Assembly (NCBI RefSeq): GCF_007859865.1
Contig: NZ_SJPI01000001.1
Location: forward strand, 2,913,406-2,977,405
From: Rubripirellula amarantea
GTDB taxonomy: Bacteria > Planctomycetota > Planctomycetia > Pirellulales > Pirellulaceae
Length of the DNA: 64,000 nucleotides
Direction of reading: 5' to 3'
The notes under the pieces are model-generated. The model did not search any database, was not told the origin of the DNA, and worked only from the letters and a program-made list of their open reading frames with translations. Shown here one piece after another: positions 48,329 through 58,151 of this stretch (its first letter is position 1; each line of letters opens with the position of its first letter). The translations under genes were made by a program, and so were the position numbers.

Positions 48329-49753
48329 CTAGCTCAAGTCGAGTTTGCCGGTGCTTGTGCCGAAAACATCTTGATGCACACCCATTCGCTCCATCATCGA
48401 CAAGTACAGATTGCAAAGCGGAGTTTTCTCCGGTGCGGTGAGTCGTCGTCCTGTTCGAACACTGCCACCGCCGCGTCCAGCAAGCAACAGCGGCAGGTTT
48501 TCTGTTTCGTGCCTATTGCCGTCGCGCAGTGAAGATCCAAACATCACCAACGAGTTGTCCAATAGCGTGGAATCCCCTTCGGAAAGCGATTTCATCTTCT
48601 CAAGCAAGTAAGCCACCTGTTCAACGTGCCACGTGCCGATTTGCTCATACACCGCGATCTTCTTCGGATCGTTTTCGTGGTGCGAAATCCCGTGGAAGGA
48701 TGTCTTTACTCCGTTGAGGAACGAGAACGTTCGTCCGGTTTGAGCGTTACCAAACATGAAGGTCGAAACGCGTGTCGTGTCGGTCCAGAATGCCATCACC
48801 ATAATGTCCAGCATCAAACGCACGTGTTCGATGTGATCGTTGGGAATTCCGGGGCCGGGCCGTGGGATCTCTAGTTTCCCTTCATTGATCCAGCGACGCT
48901 GGGGTTTCATCGACACTTCGATCCGACGCTCGATGCTGCGTACGGATTCTAAGTACTCGTCCAGCTTTGCGCGATCGGTGGTGCCTAGCTTGCGTTGCAA
49001 GTTCTTAGCGTCTTCGCGGACAAGGTCCAACACGCTCGTGTCGTCGCCTTGCAATGACTTCGCGACCTCGCGAGTGGTGGGATCGAGTCCTGATAACACG
49101 GGGCCGACGTTGGTACCTCGAAACAAGCGGTCAAAGGCTAGCTGAGGAATGATCTCTTTCGGAACCGGTGTGCGTGGGTCTCGCCAAGCGATGTGGGATC
49201 CGTAGATGCGAGTGAAACCTCCTCCGATGTTGTCGACTCCGGTGTAGGCTGCATCAACGCCCAATTCAAAACTTGGCAGCGGAGTCTTGGACCCGATCTT
49301 TGCAGCGAGAAGTTGGTCCGCCGACGTGTTGCCCGTGTTCATGTCGCGGCCGGACGTTTGCAATACGTGACCCCCGGAAAGGAAGGCCGGGACTTTAGGC
49401 CAATGACCGTTCTTGTTGTTCAGGCCAGGGTGGTGAAGGTTCTCCAACAAGATCATGTCGTCTTTCACTTTGGCGAGTGAACGCAACATGGGGGAAAGGT
49501 CGTACTGGTCGGTGGGTTTCTTTGTTTCTGGGTCGACCTTGACCGCAGGAGTCCAATTGGGCGCATTCACACCATTGGGCATGAACAAGAACGCTGTCCG
49601 CACGGGAGGCCGATCCAGTGGTTTGCCATCGGCGTCAACCGAATCGGATTCCGGTTCCATGGCCTCAAGCCGGGGAAGCGACATCGATGCGGCGGCGCCG
49701 GAAACACCCACACCGCGGAGCAGTGATCGACGAGAGATTTTTTGAAAGGCCAT
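48329..49753 (-). CDS. DUF1552 secreted protein (copy 1)
   Basis: I use the ATG at 49753; the frame also opens at a GTG one codon earlier. The N-terminus has a twin-arginine-like SRRSLLRG followed by a hydrophobic stretch (VGVSGAAASMSL), so it is probably exported by Tat. The body matches DUF1552: LFMPNGVNAPNWTP, LDEYLESVRSIERRI, TRVSTFMFGNAQ and SLVMFGSSLRDGNRHETENL. DUF1552 proteins are found next to DUF1592 cytochromes in planctomycetes, and their function is unknown. The start lies four bases after the PSD1 stop, so the two are one unit. Confidence 0.92.
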   Translation of the reverse strand: MAFQKISRRSLLRGVGVSGAAASMSLPRLEAMEPESDSVDADGKPLDRPPVRTAFLFMPNGVNAPNWTPAVKVDPETKKPTDQYDLSPMLRSLAKVKDDMILLENLHHPGLNNKNGHWPKVPAFLSGGHVLQTSGRDMNTGNTSADQLLAAKIGSKTPLPSFELGVDAAYTGVDNIGGGFTRIYGSHIAWRDPRTPVPKEIIPQLAFDRLFRGTNVGPVLSGLDPTTREVAKSLQGDDTSVLDLVREDAKNLQRKLGTTDRAKLDEYLESVRSIERRIEVSMKPQRRWINEGKLEIPRPGPGIPNDHIEHVRLMLDIMVMAFWTDTTRVSTFMFGNAQTGRTFSFLNGVKTSFHGISHHENDPKKIAVYEQIGTWHVEQVAYLLEKMKSLSEGDSTLLDNSLVMFGSSLRDGNRHETENLPLLLAGRGGGSVRTGRRLTAPEKTPLCNLYLSMMERMGVHQDVFGTSTGKLDLS

Positions 49754-49757
49754 CACG

Positions 49758-52133
49758 TTACTCGGTGGGAAGATAGATAGGCATGGTTTGACGATATTGA
49801 AACGGAACGCTTGTGACGATTCCCATCACCAACGCTTCGATACGGTTTTCATTTTGAGCAAGTTGGTCAGTCAATGCACTGATTGTGCAGGAGTCGGCGT
49901 CCTCGAGCGATCGGCCCAACGCGAAGCCGAGCATGCGGGTGCAAATCGTGCGAAGGAATTCATCTTGACGATGCGACAATACCTCCCGCAATTCCATGGG
50001 GCCGTTGAACACTTCTCCCGAAGGCAGTTTTCCTATCGCGTCAATGTCAAACTTTCCCTCTTTGTCTCGCCATCGTCCTAGGACATCAAAGTTTTCCATC
50101 GCAAAGCCAATCGGGTCAATCAAATCGTGGCAAGCTGCGCAGGCGGGATTGGCACGGTGAGCTTCCAGCCGTTGACGAACGGATTGTTTGTCGCGTTCTT
50201 TGTCACCCCCTGGCAATGCCCCCGCATCAGGCGGCGGTGACGGAAGATGAACGCCAAAGATTGTCTCTAGTACCCATCCACCTCGCAAAACGGGGCTCGT
50301 TCGACGTGCATAGCTCGTCAACATATGCACCGCACCCAAGCCAAGCACACCTGGCCGAACACTGTCTAATTTCGAATCGTCAATCGAAACTCGAGCGAAA
50401 CCGTCGTCCTCGCTTGGTACGTCATTGAGCTTGTAATGCTGAGCCAATCGGTGGTTCACAACGACATAGTCGCTGGAAATGAGTTCAGTGACGGGGCGAT
50501 TCTCGCGAAGCAAGACGTGCATCAACTCACCGACTTGATCTCGCAAGTCCGTTACCAGTTCGGTCGTGTAGTCTGGTTTGAAAAAATCGGTGTCGGGGAT
50601 GTGCGATTTACCCACGACGTTGGTGCCAAGCCATTGTCCAGCGAACGCACTGGCCATGCGTTTGCTGCGCGGGTCGGCCAACATTCGCTGGACTTGTTCC
50701 TGCAGAACGTTCTGTTCGTGTAGCTTGTCTTGCTCAGCCAAATCAATCAGCGTCGCATCGGGAACCGAGTGCCATAGAAACATCGAAAGGCGGGATGCAA
50801 GTTCAAGATCGCTGATTCGATGCAAACCAGGTTCTTCGTTGGTCGGCTCGGTTAAGAAAAGGAAATGAGGTGAGACAAGAATCGCCTTGAGTGGCAATTT
50901 GACGGAATCTAGAAACGGTTCGTCCCGTTCGATAGCTCGATCGAACAACGCCAAGTACTGCTCAAGTTCTTCAACCTTCAGTGTGCGGCGGAAAGCGAGG
51001 CGGCCAAAGTGTCGAATGATCTCACGGGCGGCTTCGCGCTCTTGGGTGCCGATCAGATCACCGGCGGGGGCCAGCAATCGTTCGGTCGCTTTCTGCCGAT
51101 TGGCCAGGTCATCAGCGTCCCGCTTTCGGCGACGTGGCTCGTTCAAGTGGACCCAGTGGAGTTGGGCTTTCGGAGCGTCGTCGGATGAACTCGCTTTGAC
51201 ATCGTTGTCATTGCCATTCGGGTTGCTGTCGCGAACAATAATTCGAATTTGGTGAACGCCGCGAGTCAAACGCAACGGAGTCCAAAAACTATCGTTCTTC
51301 TGGTCTGGCTTTAGCTTCTCGGTAAATACTTCAACGCCATCGATCTCTGCATGCAACACTAGTGATGATTCAAGATCGCAGTTTGCCTTGAGCGAAAACT
51401 CGTAGTCTCCACCGCGGTAAAGGGTGACTGTTCGCTCGGCCGAGTGGCCATCTGATAATCGAAGTGAATAGTCAATCTTGTCAGAACCTCTAACCAGCAA
51501 AGCGTGATCGTTGTCCGATTGTCCCCTGGCAAGTGAATAGGTTTGATCGAACGGAGGCGTAACGATGACGCGGTTTAGAATCTCGCCCGCCACTTCGAGA
51601 TACCGTTCCATCAACAGAGGAGGCAAGAACAGCGTTTCGCCGTTGTTGTCGAATCCTTCACCGCCACTGCCGTCGGCCGGAAACGATTCGGTGAAGTCAA
51701 AATCTAAACCCGTAATGTCGATAATCGCGTGGGTGTACTGATCGCGATTGAGCCGTCGTGGGACCGGGCTGCCCGCGAACTCACCATCGATGCAAGCGGT
51801 TGTTCGCAAGTGAGATTCGATCCACTGGAATAACTCAAGTCGCTGAGCTTCGCTTGGTTGGGGCGAGTCGGCCGGTGGCATGGTGCGGTTGTGTAGTTGT
51901 TCGGCAACGCTTGACCAAAGGCCACGATTGCGAGCAACCTCGTCACTGGATTGATCTCTCAGGAACCCCACCGCATCGTCTTCGTCATCCGGTGAATGAC
52001 AATCGCCGCAGAATTCCATCAACTGTGGATGCACGACATCGCGATAGGCATTTTCGTCTGCGCGGGTGACCGATGTCAGCAACGAGATTGCTCCAACAAT
52101 GAGCATTCGCGATAGGTCAAACAAGCGAATCAT
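49758..52133 (-). CDS. PSD1/DUF1592-type cytochrome c protein (copy 1)
   Basis: The ATG at 52133 begins a signal peptide; the upstream 11 codons are discounted. The mature protein has a c-type haem motif CGDCH (C42, C45, H46) and then the usual planctomycete DUF1587-DUF1595-DUF1592-DUF1588-DUF1585 order: RRLNRDQYTHAIIDITGLD near residue 126, FAGQWLGTNV, RRTSPVLRGGWVLETIFG with a second CAACH motif, and FLRTICTRMLGFALGRSLED at the end. At about 791 residues the length is usual. It is likely a periplasmic redox protein of unknown reaction, followed by a DUF1552 gene. Confidence 0.92.
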   Translation of the reverse strand: MIRLFDLSRMLIVGAISLLTSVTRADENAYRDVVHPQLMEFCGDCHSPDDEDDAVGFLRDQSSDEVARNRGLWSSVAEQLHNRTMPPADSPQPSEAQRLELFQWIESHLRTTACIDGEFAGSPVPRRLNRDQYTHAIIDITGLDFDFTESFPADGSGGEGFDNNGETLFLPPLLMERYLEVAGEILNRVIVTPPFDQTYSLARGQSDNDHALLVRGSDKIDYSLRLSDGHSAERTVTLYRGGDYEFSLKANCDLESSLVLHAEIDGVEVFTEKLKPDQKNDSFWTPLRLTRGVHQIRIIVRDSNPNGNDNDVKASSSDDAPKAQLHWVHLNEPRRRKRDADDLANRQKATERLLAPAGDLIGTQEREAAREIIRHFGRLAFRRTLKVEELEQYLALFDRAIERDEPFLDSVKLPLKAILVSPHFLFLTEPTNEEPGLHRISDLELASRLSMFLWHSVPDATLIDLAEQDKLHEQNVLQEQVQRMLADPRSKRMASAFAGQWLGTNVVGKSHIPDTDFFKPDYTTELVTDLRDQVGELMHVLLRENRPVTELISSDYVVVNHRLAQHYKLNDVPSEDDGFARVSIDDSKLDSVRPGVLGLGAVHMLTSYARRTSPVLRGGWVLETIFGVHLPSPPPDAGALPGGDKERDKQSVRQRLEAHRANPACAACHDLIDPIGFAMENFDVLGRWRDKEGKFDIDAIGKLPSGEVFNGPMELREVLSHRQDEFLRTICTRMLGFALGRSLEDADSCTISALTDQLAQNENRIEALVMGIVTSVPFQYRQTMPIYLPTE

Positions 52134-52350
52134 AAAATTGCGTGCCGGAGGGATAGTGCGCGGCAAGCTGAGTCAGAGCACAGCAAAGGTGGGAATGCGC
52201 CGCGAGGGAGGGTGCCGCTATTATTGACGCAAATCGCAAGGATGCCAATCCGCAAATCGTACCTTCACGACTCGCTTCTCACTTAATAGCCGTTTTGCAT
52301 TGGACTAAAGTTCTATCAAAACCGGTAAGTCGGGCCCCCGGTTAAGTGGG

Positions 52351-54180
52351 TCAGAGCCTTTGAACGTACAGGTAGTACGCACCGCAAATCTCCGCACCGG
52401 ATGAATCCAGAAACGAGGTGCGAATTTCAATCTGCCCCGCCGGCAATGCGGTTTGAATTTGAAACGATTGCTGATCTGATTCCGGTGTTAATTCAAAGGT
52501 TTGTCCACCAACCTGTAGGGTTGCTCGCTGGACGGGAAGTGAGCGGCCCTCCGCGTACGTGCCGTCCGTCACTTTGGTCTCGGGGATCGACGCTTGCAAT
52601 TCTAGATTGGACTCACGAGGCCAGCGTCGAAGCTCCAAGGAAAACACGCCGGCATTGGCAACACTTAAGTGCCACGTGCCGTTTTTCCGTTCCGCTCGAC
52701 GCACCTGAGTTTGTTGATCCACGAATACATCGAGCCATTCGCAAGCGGTAAGCAAAGTTGGGTTTTCGGCTTTACTTCCGATGATGACTCGTTGAGGTGT
52801 CATAACGTCGTCTTTGACGCCGTCCCACCAACGATCTAAATGCGATCGCATTCGTTTCACCACTTCAGGATGCTGATCAGCAACATCGTGATCTTGATGA
52901 GGGTCGTAGTCGATGTTGTACAGTTTTCGATTTTCAAGAAAACGCCACTTCTTCCAAAGCACACCCGCACCGTCTCGAGCTGGGATCGCTGGATTTCCGG
53001 ATGTGTATTCGGCTTTCATGCCCGGCATGCGGCTGTAGTTGATCACGAGCATCCGATCGGGCAACGTTTCTTGTTCACCTCTTAGAATCGGAGCCAAACT
53101 GATGCCATCGAGGTCCGCAGGAAGGTTCGTTATGTCAGCCAAGTCCGCCAGAGTTGGCAGCAAGTCTTGCACATGAGTTAAGGCATCAATATCACGCGGT
53201 TGATTGATCGGTCCACCCGGCCAGCGAATGAAGCATGGCACGCGGTGCCCCCCTTCCCATAGTTGCGTCTTTTTGCCACGCATGCCAGCGTTGTAATAGT
53301 CTGGACCCATCGTGCTTCCGTTGTCAGTTAAGAACACGACGATCGTATCGTCGAACAGATCGCGATGACGTAGGAAGTGATCGAGTTCGCCAACGTTCTC
53401 GCCGATGTTTGATCCCATCGCTAAGAAGCTCACCAAGCTCTCTTTCTGTTTTGCATTGAGATGGCGGACAACTTCGGGGTGGCTCTTCAGTGATTGGCGT
53501 ATCGAATCGCGGTACTTCTCGGGGACGAACCAGGGCCAATGGGCCGCGTTGAGTGCGATGTATGCGAAGAAGGGGCGATCATCGGGTTTTGCAATCCATT
53601 CTTTGGCTTGCGAAAAGAAAACGTCCGTGCAGTAACCTGGGAACCTTTCGCGTTTTCCATTGTGTGAGTAGGTATCGTCGAAATAATCGTTGTCCCAGTA
53701 ATCGGGAACACTGTTGATGTGCGACGAAGGAAACCACAGCGTTTCTTCAAATCCACGATCTTGCGGACGATAAGGGTAGTTGTCGCCCAGATGCCATTTG
53801 CCAAAGATCCCAGTGCGATAACCTGCGTCCTGAAACACATTCGCGATTGTTGGCAAATCAGACCGTAACAGTGTCCGTCCACTGCTAACGTTGCTGGCGT
53901 TATTACGAAACGCATCGAGGCCGGTCAACAATTGACCTCGTGTTGGAGTGCACATGGGCGCGACGTGAAAGTCCGTTAGTCGAATGCTCTGGGACGCGAG
54001 GCGGTCGATGTTCTGCGTTGCAGTGATCGGATTACCGTGACACGAAAACTCACCGTATCCCTGATCGTCGGTCATCACGACTATCACGTTGGGCTGCGAT
54101 GCACTTGATGCAGTGCCGAACCAAAACAAGGTCAGGCACGCAAAAAAGACAAGGCAACGTGATCTGCCGCGGTATTGCAT
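52351..54180 (-). CDS. Secreted sulfatase
   Basis: A 609-residue arylsulfatase-family protein with a signal peptide (FFACLTLFWFGTASSAS). Metal ligands appear at VVMTDDQGYGEFSCHG (D38, D39), and the sulfatase signature CTPTRGQLLTG has the cysteine (C77) that is converted to formylglycine. Later motifs FGKWHLGD and DNGSTMGPDYY fit the fold. A C-terminal beta-rich part follows. The substrate is probably a sulfated polysaccharide or glycoside, as for most planctomycete sulfatases. Its ATG overlaps the TGA of the upstream DUF1552 gene (TGATG). Confidence 0.93.
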   Translation of the reverse strand: MQYRGRSRCLVFFACLTLFWFGTASSASQPNVIVVMTDDQGYGEFSCHGNPITATQNIDRLASQSIRLTDFHVAPMCTPTRGQLLTGLDAFRNNASNVSSGRTLLRSDLPTIANVFQDAGYRTGIFGKWHLGDNYPYRPQDRGFEETLWFPSSHINSVPDYWDNDYFDDTYSHNGKRERFPGYCTDVFFSQAKEWIAKPDDRPFFAYIALNAAHWPWFVPEKYRDSIRQSLKSHPEVVRHLNAKQKESLVSFLAMGSNIGENVGELDHFLRHRDLFDDTIVVFLTDNGSTMGPDYYNAGMRGKKTQLWEGGHRVPCFIRWPGGPINQPRDIDALTHVQDLLPTLADLADITNLPADLDGISLAPILRGEQETLPDRMLVINYSRMPGMKAEYTSGNPAIPARDGAGVLWKKWRFLENRKLYNIDYDPHQDHDVADQHPEVVKRMRSHLDRWWDGVKDDVMTPQRVIIGSKAENPTLLTACEWLDVFVDQQTQVRRAERKNGTWHLSVANAGVFSLELRRWPRESNLELQASIPETKVTDGTYAEGRSLPVQRATLQVGGQTFELTPESDQQSFQIQTALPAGQIEIRTSFLDSSGAEICGAYYLYVQRL

Positions 54181-55502
54181 CAGGTATCTAGCCCTTTTAC
54201 GCCGGCGGCAGTGCTTGTTCCAAACGTGTCCAATTCCAATCCCATCCGTTGAGCGAACGAGACGAACAAATTGGCAAGCGGCGTATTATTTGCCGAATCA
54301 TGAGCAACGTATTGCCCATGTCGATAGCCGCCGCCCGCAACGACAATCGGAAGGTTGTGCCAATCGTGAGCACTGGCGTTGCCCAAGTTCGACGCGAACA
54401 ATACTGCGGTTTCATCAAGGAGGCTTTGACCGGATTCGTCGATCGCGCGTAGCTTGCTAAGGAATTCGTTGAAGACAGTGAACTCCGCTTCTTCGATTAA
54501 TCGCAACTCTTCTATCTTGGTCGGGTCTTTTCCGTGATGAGAAAGTCCGTGCCAATCGCTGGAAACGCCTTCAATTTTAGGAACGGAATTTAGTCCACCC
54601 AATTCGAAAGTGATCGTTCGAGTGGAATCGGTTTGCAAAGCAAGAACGATAATGTCATAGAGCATTCGTTGACGTTCGATTGCTTCATCCTTGTCACGAA
54701 TGTCGACGGGGGATTCCACATTGACTTTCGGTTTGGGGCGCTTCACCCATCCCTCACTTTGCTGCAAGCGGGTTTCCAGATCGCGAATCGACGAAAGGTA
54801 CTCGTCTAGTTTACGACGATCTTGACGGCTTACTTTCGTTTCAAGTTCTCGTGCGCGAGAACCCACAGTATCTAAGATGCTGCGTCCTCGTTTGATCGCT
54901 GCGATCTCATCAGCCATCTGCGATGAACTGCCTTCAAAGAACAATGCCTTGAATAGTTTTTCAGGTGAACTTTCGCTTGGGACGCTGACGCCGCTAGCGG
55001 TCCACGAAAGAGAGCTCCCACCACGGGTGGAAAGCGCCAAATAGGGAAACCGAGTTTGAATGCCGATGTGCTGGGCGATCAGTTGATCGAGAGAAATGGT
55101 ATTTCGAAAACCAGCTAATCCAGGTCGCATCGCTGATGTCAGGATCGTTAGCGAAGAAGCGTGGCCGTTGTTGCCTTGTTGCTCGGGATGCGAAAGTCCG
55201 CCCAACAAAGTTATCTTGTCGAGGTTATCTTGGACCGCCGCCAAGTATGGCGTTGACGGCTTTAGTTGGCCGGGCGATTGCGGAAACAGGTGAGGAGCGT
55301 GGAAGCCAAGTCCGGCATTCATGACCACGAAGCGTTTGGGGGCTTCTTCATTCGATGCACCCAATGCACGTTGCCCGACGGTCGGTCCCATGGCTTCCAG
55401 CATCGGCAATGCAATCGCCGCTGCACCCATCCCACGTAAGAGTTGACGTCGGTGAATACGCGCCGAATCGTTGATGGCGAGGCTTCTTTGGAAATGATTC
55501 AT
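54180..55502 (-). CDS. DUF1552 secreted protein (copy 2)
   Basis: The ATG at 55502 (MNHFQRSL) gives 440 residues; the upstream extension to 55556 overlaps the PSD1 gene and is less likely. It has HRRQLLRGMGAAAIALPMLEAMG at the N-terminus, a Tat-like signal. DUF1552 markers include HLFPQSPGQLKPSTPYL, LDEYLSSIRDLETRLQ, TRTITFELGG and TAVLFASNLGNASAHDWHNL. It resembles copy 1 in layout. The gene follows PSD1 copy 2 by 19 bases and is coupled to the sulfatase by TGATG. Confidence 0.92.
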   Translation of the reverse strand: MNHFQRSLAINDSARIHRRQLLRGMGAAAIALPMLEAMGPTVGQRALGASNEEAPKRFVVMNAGLGFHAPHLFPQSPGQLKPSTPYLAAVQDNLDKITLLGGLSHPEQQGNNGHASSLTILTSAMRPGLAGFRNTISLDQLIAQHIGIQTRFPYLALSTRGGSSLSWTASGVSVPSESSPEKLFKALFFEGSSSQMADEIAAIKRGRSILDTVGSRARELETKVSRQDRRKLDEYLSSIRDLETRLQQSEGWVKRPKPKVNVESPVDIRDKDEAIERQRMLYDIIVLALQTDSTRTITFELGGLNSVPKIEGVSSDWHGLSHHGKDPTKIEELRLIEEAEFTVFNEFLSKLRAIDESGQSLLDETAVLFASNLGNASAHDWHNLPIVVAGGGYRHGQYVAHDSANNTPLANLFVSFAQRMGLELDTFGTSTAAGVKGLDT

Positions 55503-55521
55503 TGTGTGATGTCGATTTGGT

Positions 55522-57948
55522 TTACTTTTTTCGGAACACATTGCTAGTGACGACATGCTCGATCAAATCTCCCACCCGATAGCCTTTAGATTTTGATTGA
55601 GCAACAATTTTGGATATTTCAGGTCGATCCGAAAAACCCATGTCCCGACCGGTTGCGAAGGTCAGCAATTTAGTCACGAAGGATGTGGCAATCGTATCCG
55701 AGTCAGCAGCAAGATGTGCACGAAATTCGCGGTAATCATCGAACGATCGTCCATCAGGTAACTCGCCGCTGGCGTCGACTGCAGGGCCGAGCTTGTACCT
55801 GACTTTGCGGCCACTGATTTCAAGCTGAACCTTTTCCCCTTCACCGAGACTGCGGAATCTTTCCCGATAGCCACCGATCGGATCAAAGCATTCCAACGCG
55901 AATCCTGGCGGGTCAATCATCGTGTGGCAACTTCGGCAACTGTCTAAGTCGCGATGCTTGTCCAAGAGTTCTCGCAGCGTTGTCGCGCCTCGAATGTCTG
56001 GCTCGATGCCGGGGATTCCGGGCGGGGGCGGTTGAGGTGGCTTGCCTAGAATTCGTTCCATCACCCACACGCCGCGAACGACCGGGGATGTGTTGGTACC
56101 GTTGGCCGAAACTTTCAACACGCTCGCCTGACTGAGCAAACCCCCGCGGATACTATCTTTGGGCAACGTCACTGCGCGAATTTCGGGACCGTGTACGTTT
56201 TCGATTTCGTAGTGCCGCGCGAGTCGTTCGTTAAGCATCGCAAAGTCCGATTGGACAAGGTTCCCAATCGGCAGGTTGTCCCGGATCAACTTGCTGACAA
56301 AGGCTCGCGTTTCGTCGATCATCGACTGATGCAAAAACTGATCGTATTCAGGAAACAATTGTTGATCGGGGCTGGTGAAATCCATGTCACGCAAGTTGAG
56401 CCATGCATCACAAAAATCGTTCACGAACCGGTCGTTATGCTCACCGTCAATCAAGCGCCGAACTTGATTGATCAACGCAGAAGGATTGGTCTTCAACTCA
56501 CCTTTGTCTGCCGATCGCCTCAATTCCCCATCAGGTGCGGAACGTGTAAGAAAGTAGGCCAAGCGATTTGCGATGGCATGGTCGTCCAGCCAACCATCTG
56601 GTTCGTTGAAGTACAGGAAATCTGGTGAACAGAAAACCGCAGCGACCGCGGTTCGCAAGGCATTTTCTAGCGATGCCCCTTGATCAAGTTGCTTCTGGAA
56701 CAAATCTACATAACGTTCAACATCGCTTGCCAGAACCGGACGGCGAAACGCCAGGTTGGCGAGACGAAAGAGGGTTTTCCGCGCCGATGCGTTTGGGTCG
56801 TCGGATTGCAGTTCAAAAGCCTGTTCTCGTTGCCACTTTTTTGTCTTGATTGGCGAGCGAACAAATTGGTCAAGTAAAAGTTGGTGACCACGGCCGGGAA
56901 ATTCTTCGAGGATCGGGCCGATCAATTCCACTTTGCGAATCGCGGCACCAGGACCCCGGTATCCTTCGATTCCATCTTTTCGCAAGTTGTAGCTTCCTGT
57001 GTCGATGCCCCAAGGATCGATCTCGATCATGTAACGATCTTCGATGTCCGCTTGCAGTTCAACGGTAGTGGGTTCTCCCGGAGCCAGTTCGGTGAAGCCG
57101 TAGGTCAACTTTTCTGAACCTCGTCGGAAACTGGTTCCACCAACGCGAATCGTGATCGGCTTATCGCTTTGGTACGCGTATCCCGTTACGCGAATAGTGT
57201 ATCGCCCCGGTGGTTTGACTTCTGTGCCCCGCAACATCCCCGTCGGGTAACCCATTCTTGCAAAAAATACGACGGAATCATCGGGCAACTTCTTCCATAG
57301 GTTCCCGATGAACCGTTTTCCCTCCATTGTGTCAGCATAGGATGCGGCAACGGTTTGCATCGGAGGACGTTCGGCAGTTTTTTCAATGGCGGCGTTCATT
57401 ACCTCGTCCGCTGCTTCGAGGTATTGCTGCAAGTGGACCATCGAAATTCCGAGAGCGTCGCCCACGTTATCGAACTCATGCGATCGGCCATCTTCTGGCA
57501 AGCGATCCACTAAGTTCAGCTTCGTACCAAAGATATCGTTCATCGTATTTTGATATTCGCGCCGATTGAGGCGACGGTAGACCGTGCCTTTGTTTGCGGC
57601 GTGAGCCTTAGACAGGGATGCGCTCAGCGTGTCATCGAACAATTGACGATCCGCAGGGGAAACCGTGGCCACGTCCTCCGGTGGCATCTCCTGATCGTGA
57701 ACACGATCAAAGACTCGTTCCCACTTCGCAAAAGTTGCGGCCTTATTCAAGTCGTTCTGCAGCGATTCTAAATCGAAGCCGCCTTCACTCTGCCCGTTGG
57801 CGTGACAGTCACCGCAGTGCTGATTCAGGAACGGATCGAGAGTCGAGCGGTTCAGATCACCATTCGCCCCGCATAAGCTGGGGCCGATCAGGAACAAGAC
57901 AAGCGACGGCAGCAGAATCGCGAATGGGGAATGAAAAGGTGTACTCAT
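55522..57948 (-). CDS. PSD1/DUF1592-type cytochrome c protein (copy 2)
   Basis: An 808-residue secreted protein: signal peptide (ILLPSLVLFLIGPSLCG), haem motif CGDCH (C45, C48, H49), RRLNRREYQNTMNDIFGTKL (DUF1587), RRPVLASDVERYVDLFQ (DUF1595), DFCDAWLNLRDMDF (DUF1592), TSPVVRGVWVMERILGKPP with CRSCH (DUF1588), and FVTKLLTFATGRDMGFSD (DUF1585). It heads the probable operon with DUF1552 copy 2 and the sulfatase. The two PSD1 copies differ considerably and are not a recent duplication. Confidence 0.93.
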   Translation of the reverse strand: MSTPFHSPFAILLPSLVLFLIGPSLCGANGDLNRSTLDPFLNQHCGDCHANGQSEGGFDLESLQNDLNKAATFAKWERVFDRVHDQEMPPEDVATVSPADRQLFDDTLSASLSKAHAANKGTVYRRLNRREYQNTMNDIFGTKLNLVDRLPEDGRSHEFDNVGDALGISMVHLQQYLEAADEVMNAAIEKTAERPPMQTVAASYADTMEGKRFIGNLWKKLPDDSVVFFARMGYPTGMLRGTEVKPPGRYTIRVTGYAYQSDKPITIRVGGTSFRRGSEKLTYGFTELAPGEPTTVELQADIEDRYMIEIDPWGIDTGSYNLRKDGIEGYRGPGAAIRKVELIGPILEEFPGRGHQLLLDQFVRSPIKTKKWQREQAFELQSDDPNASARKTLFRLANLAFRRPVLASDVERYVDLFQKQLDQGASLENALRTAVAAVFCSPDFLYFNEPDGWLDDHAIANRLAYFLTRSAPDGELRRSADKGELKTNPSALINQVRRLIDGEHNDRFVNDFCDAWLNLRDMDFTSPDQQLFPEYDQFLHQSMIDETRAFVSKLIRDNLPIGNLVQSDFAMLNERLARHYEIENVHGPEIRAVTLPKDSIRGGLLSQASVLKVSANGTNTSPVVRGVWVMERILGKPPQPPPPGIPGIEPDIRGATTLRELLDKHRDLDSCRSCHTMIDPPGFALECFDPIGGYRERFRSLGEGEKVQLEISGRKVRYKLGPAVDASGELPDGRSFDDYREFRAHLAADSDTIATSFVTKLLTFATGRDMGFSDRPEISKIVAQSKSKGYRVGDLIEHVVTSNVFRKK

Positions 57949-58151
57949 GCAGGTGACTTTAGGATTCAGTGGCAGCGCACCGGTTTCGTTGGTTGTTCTT
58001 CAGTCGCGCTGGTTGGGCCGGCGCATCGGACTTCAGAGTATAGAAGGAAACCGCAGGGACTCGACGCTTCGGAAGCGGAGTTTAGACGGCGACGCTAGAA
58101 GTTGCTCGACACAGCGAAGGTTAGAGGTGATGCAAAGCAGTCAATTTCTAA

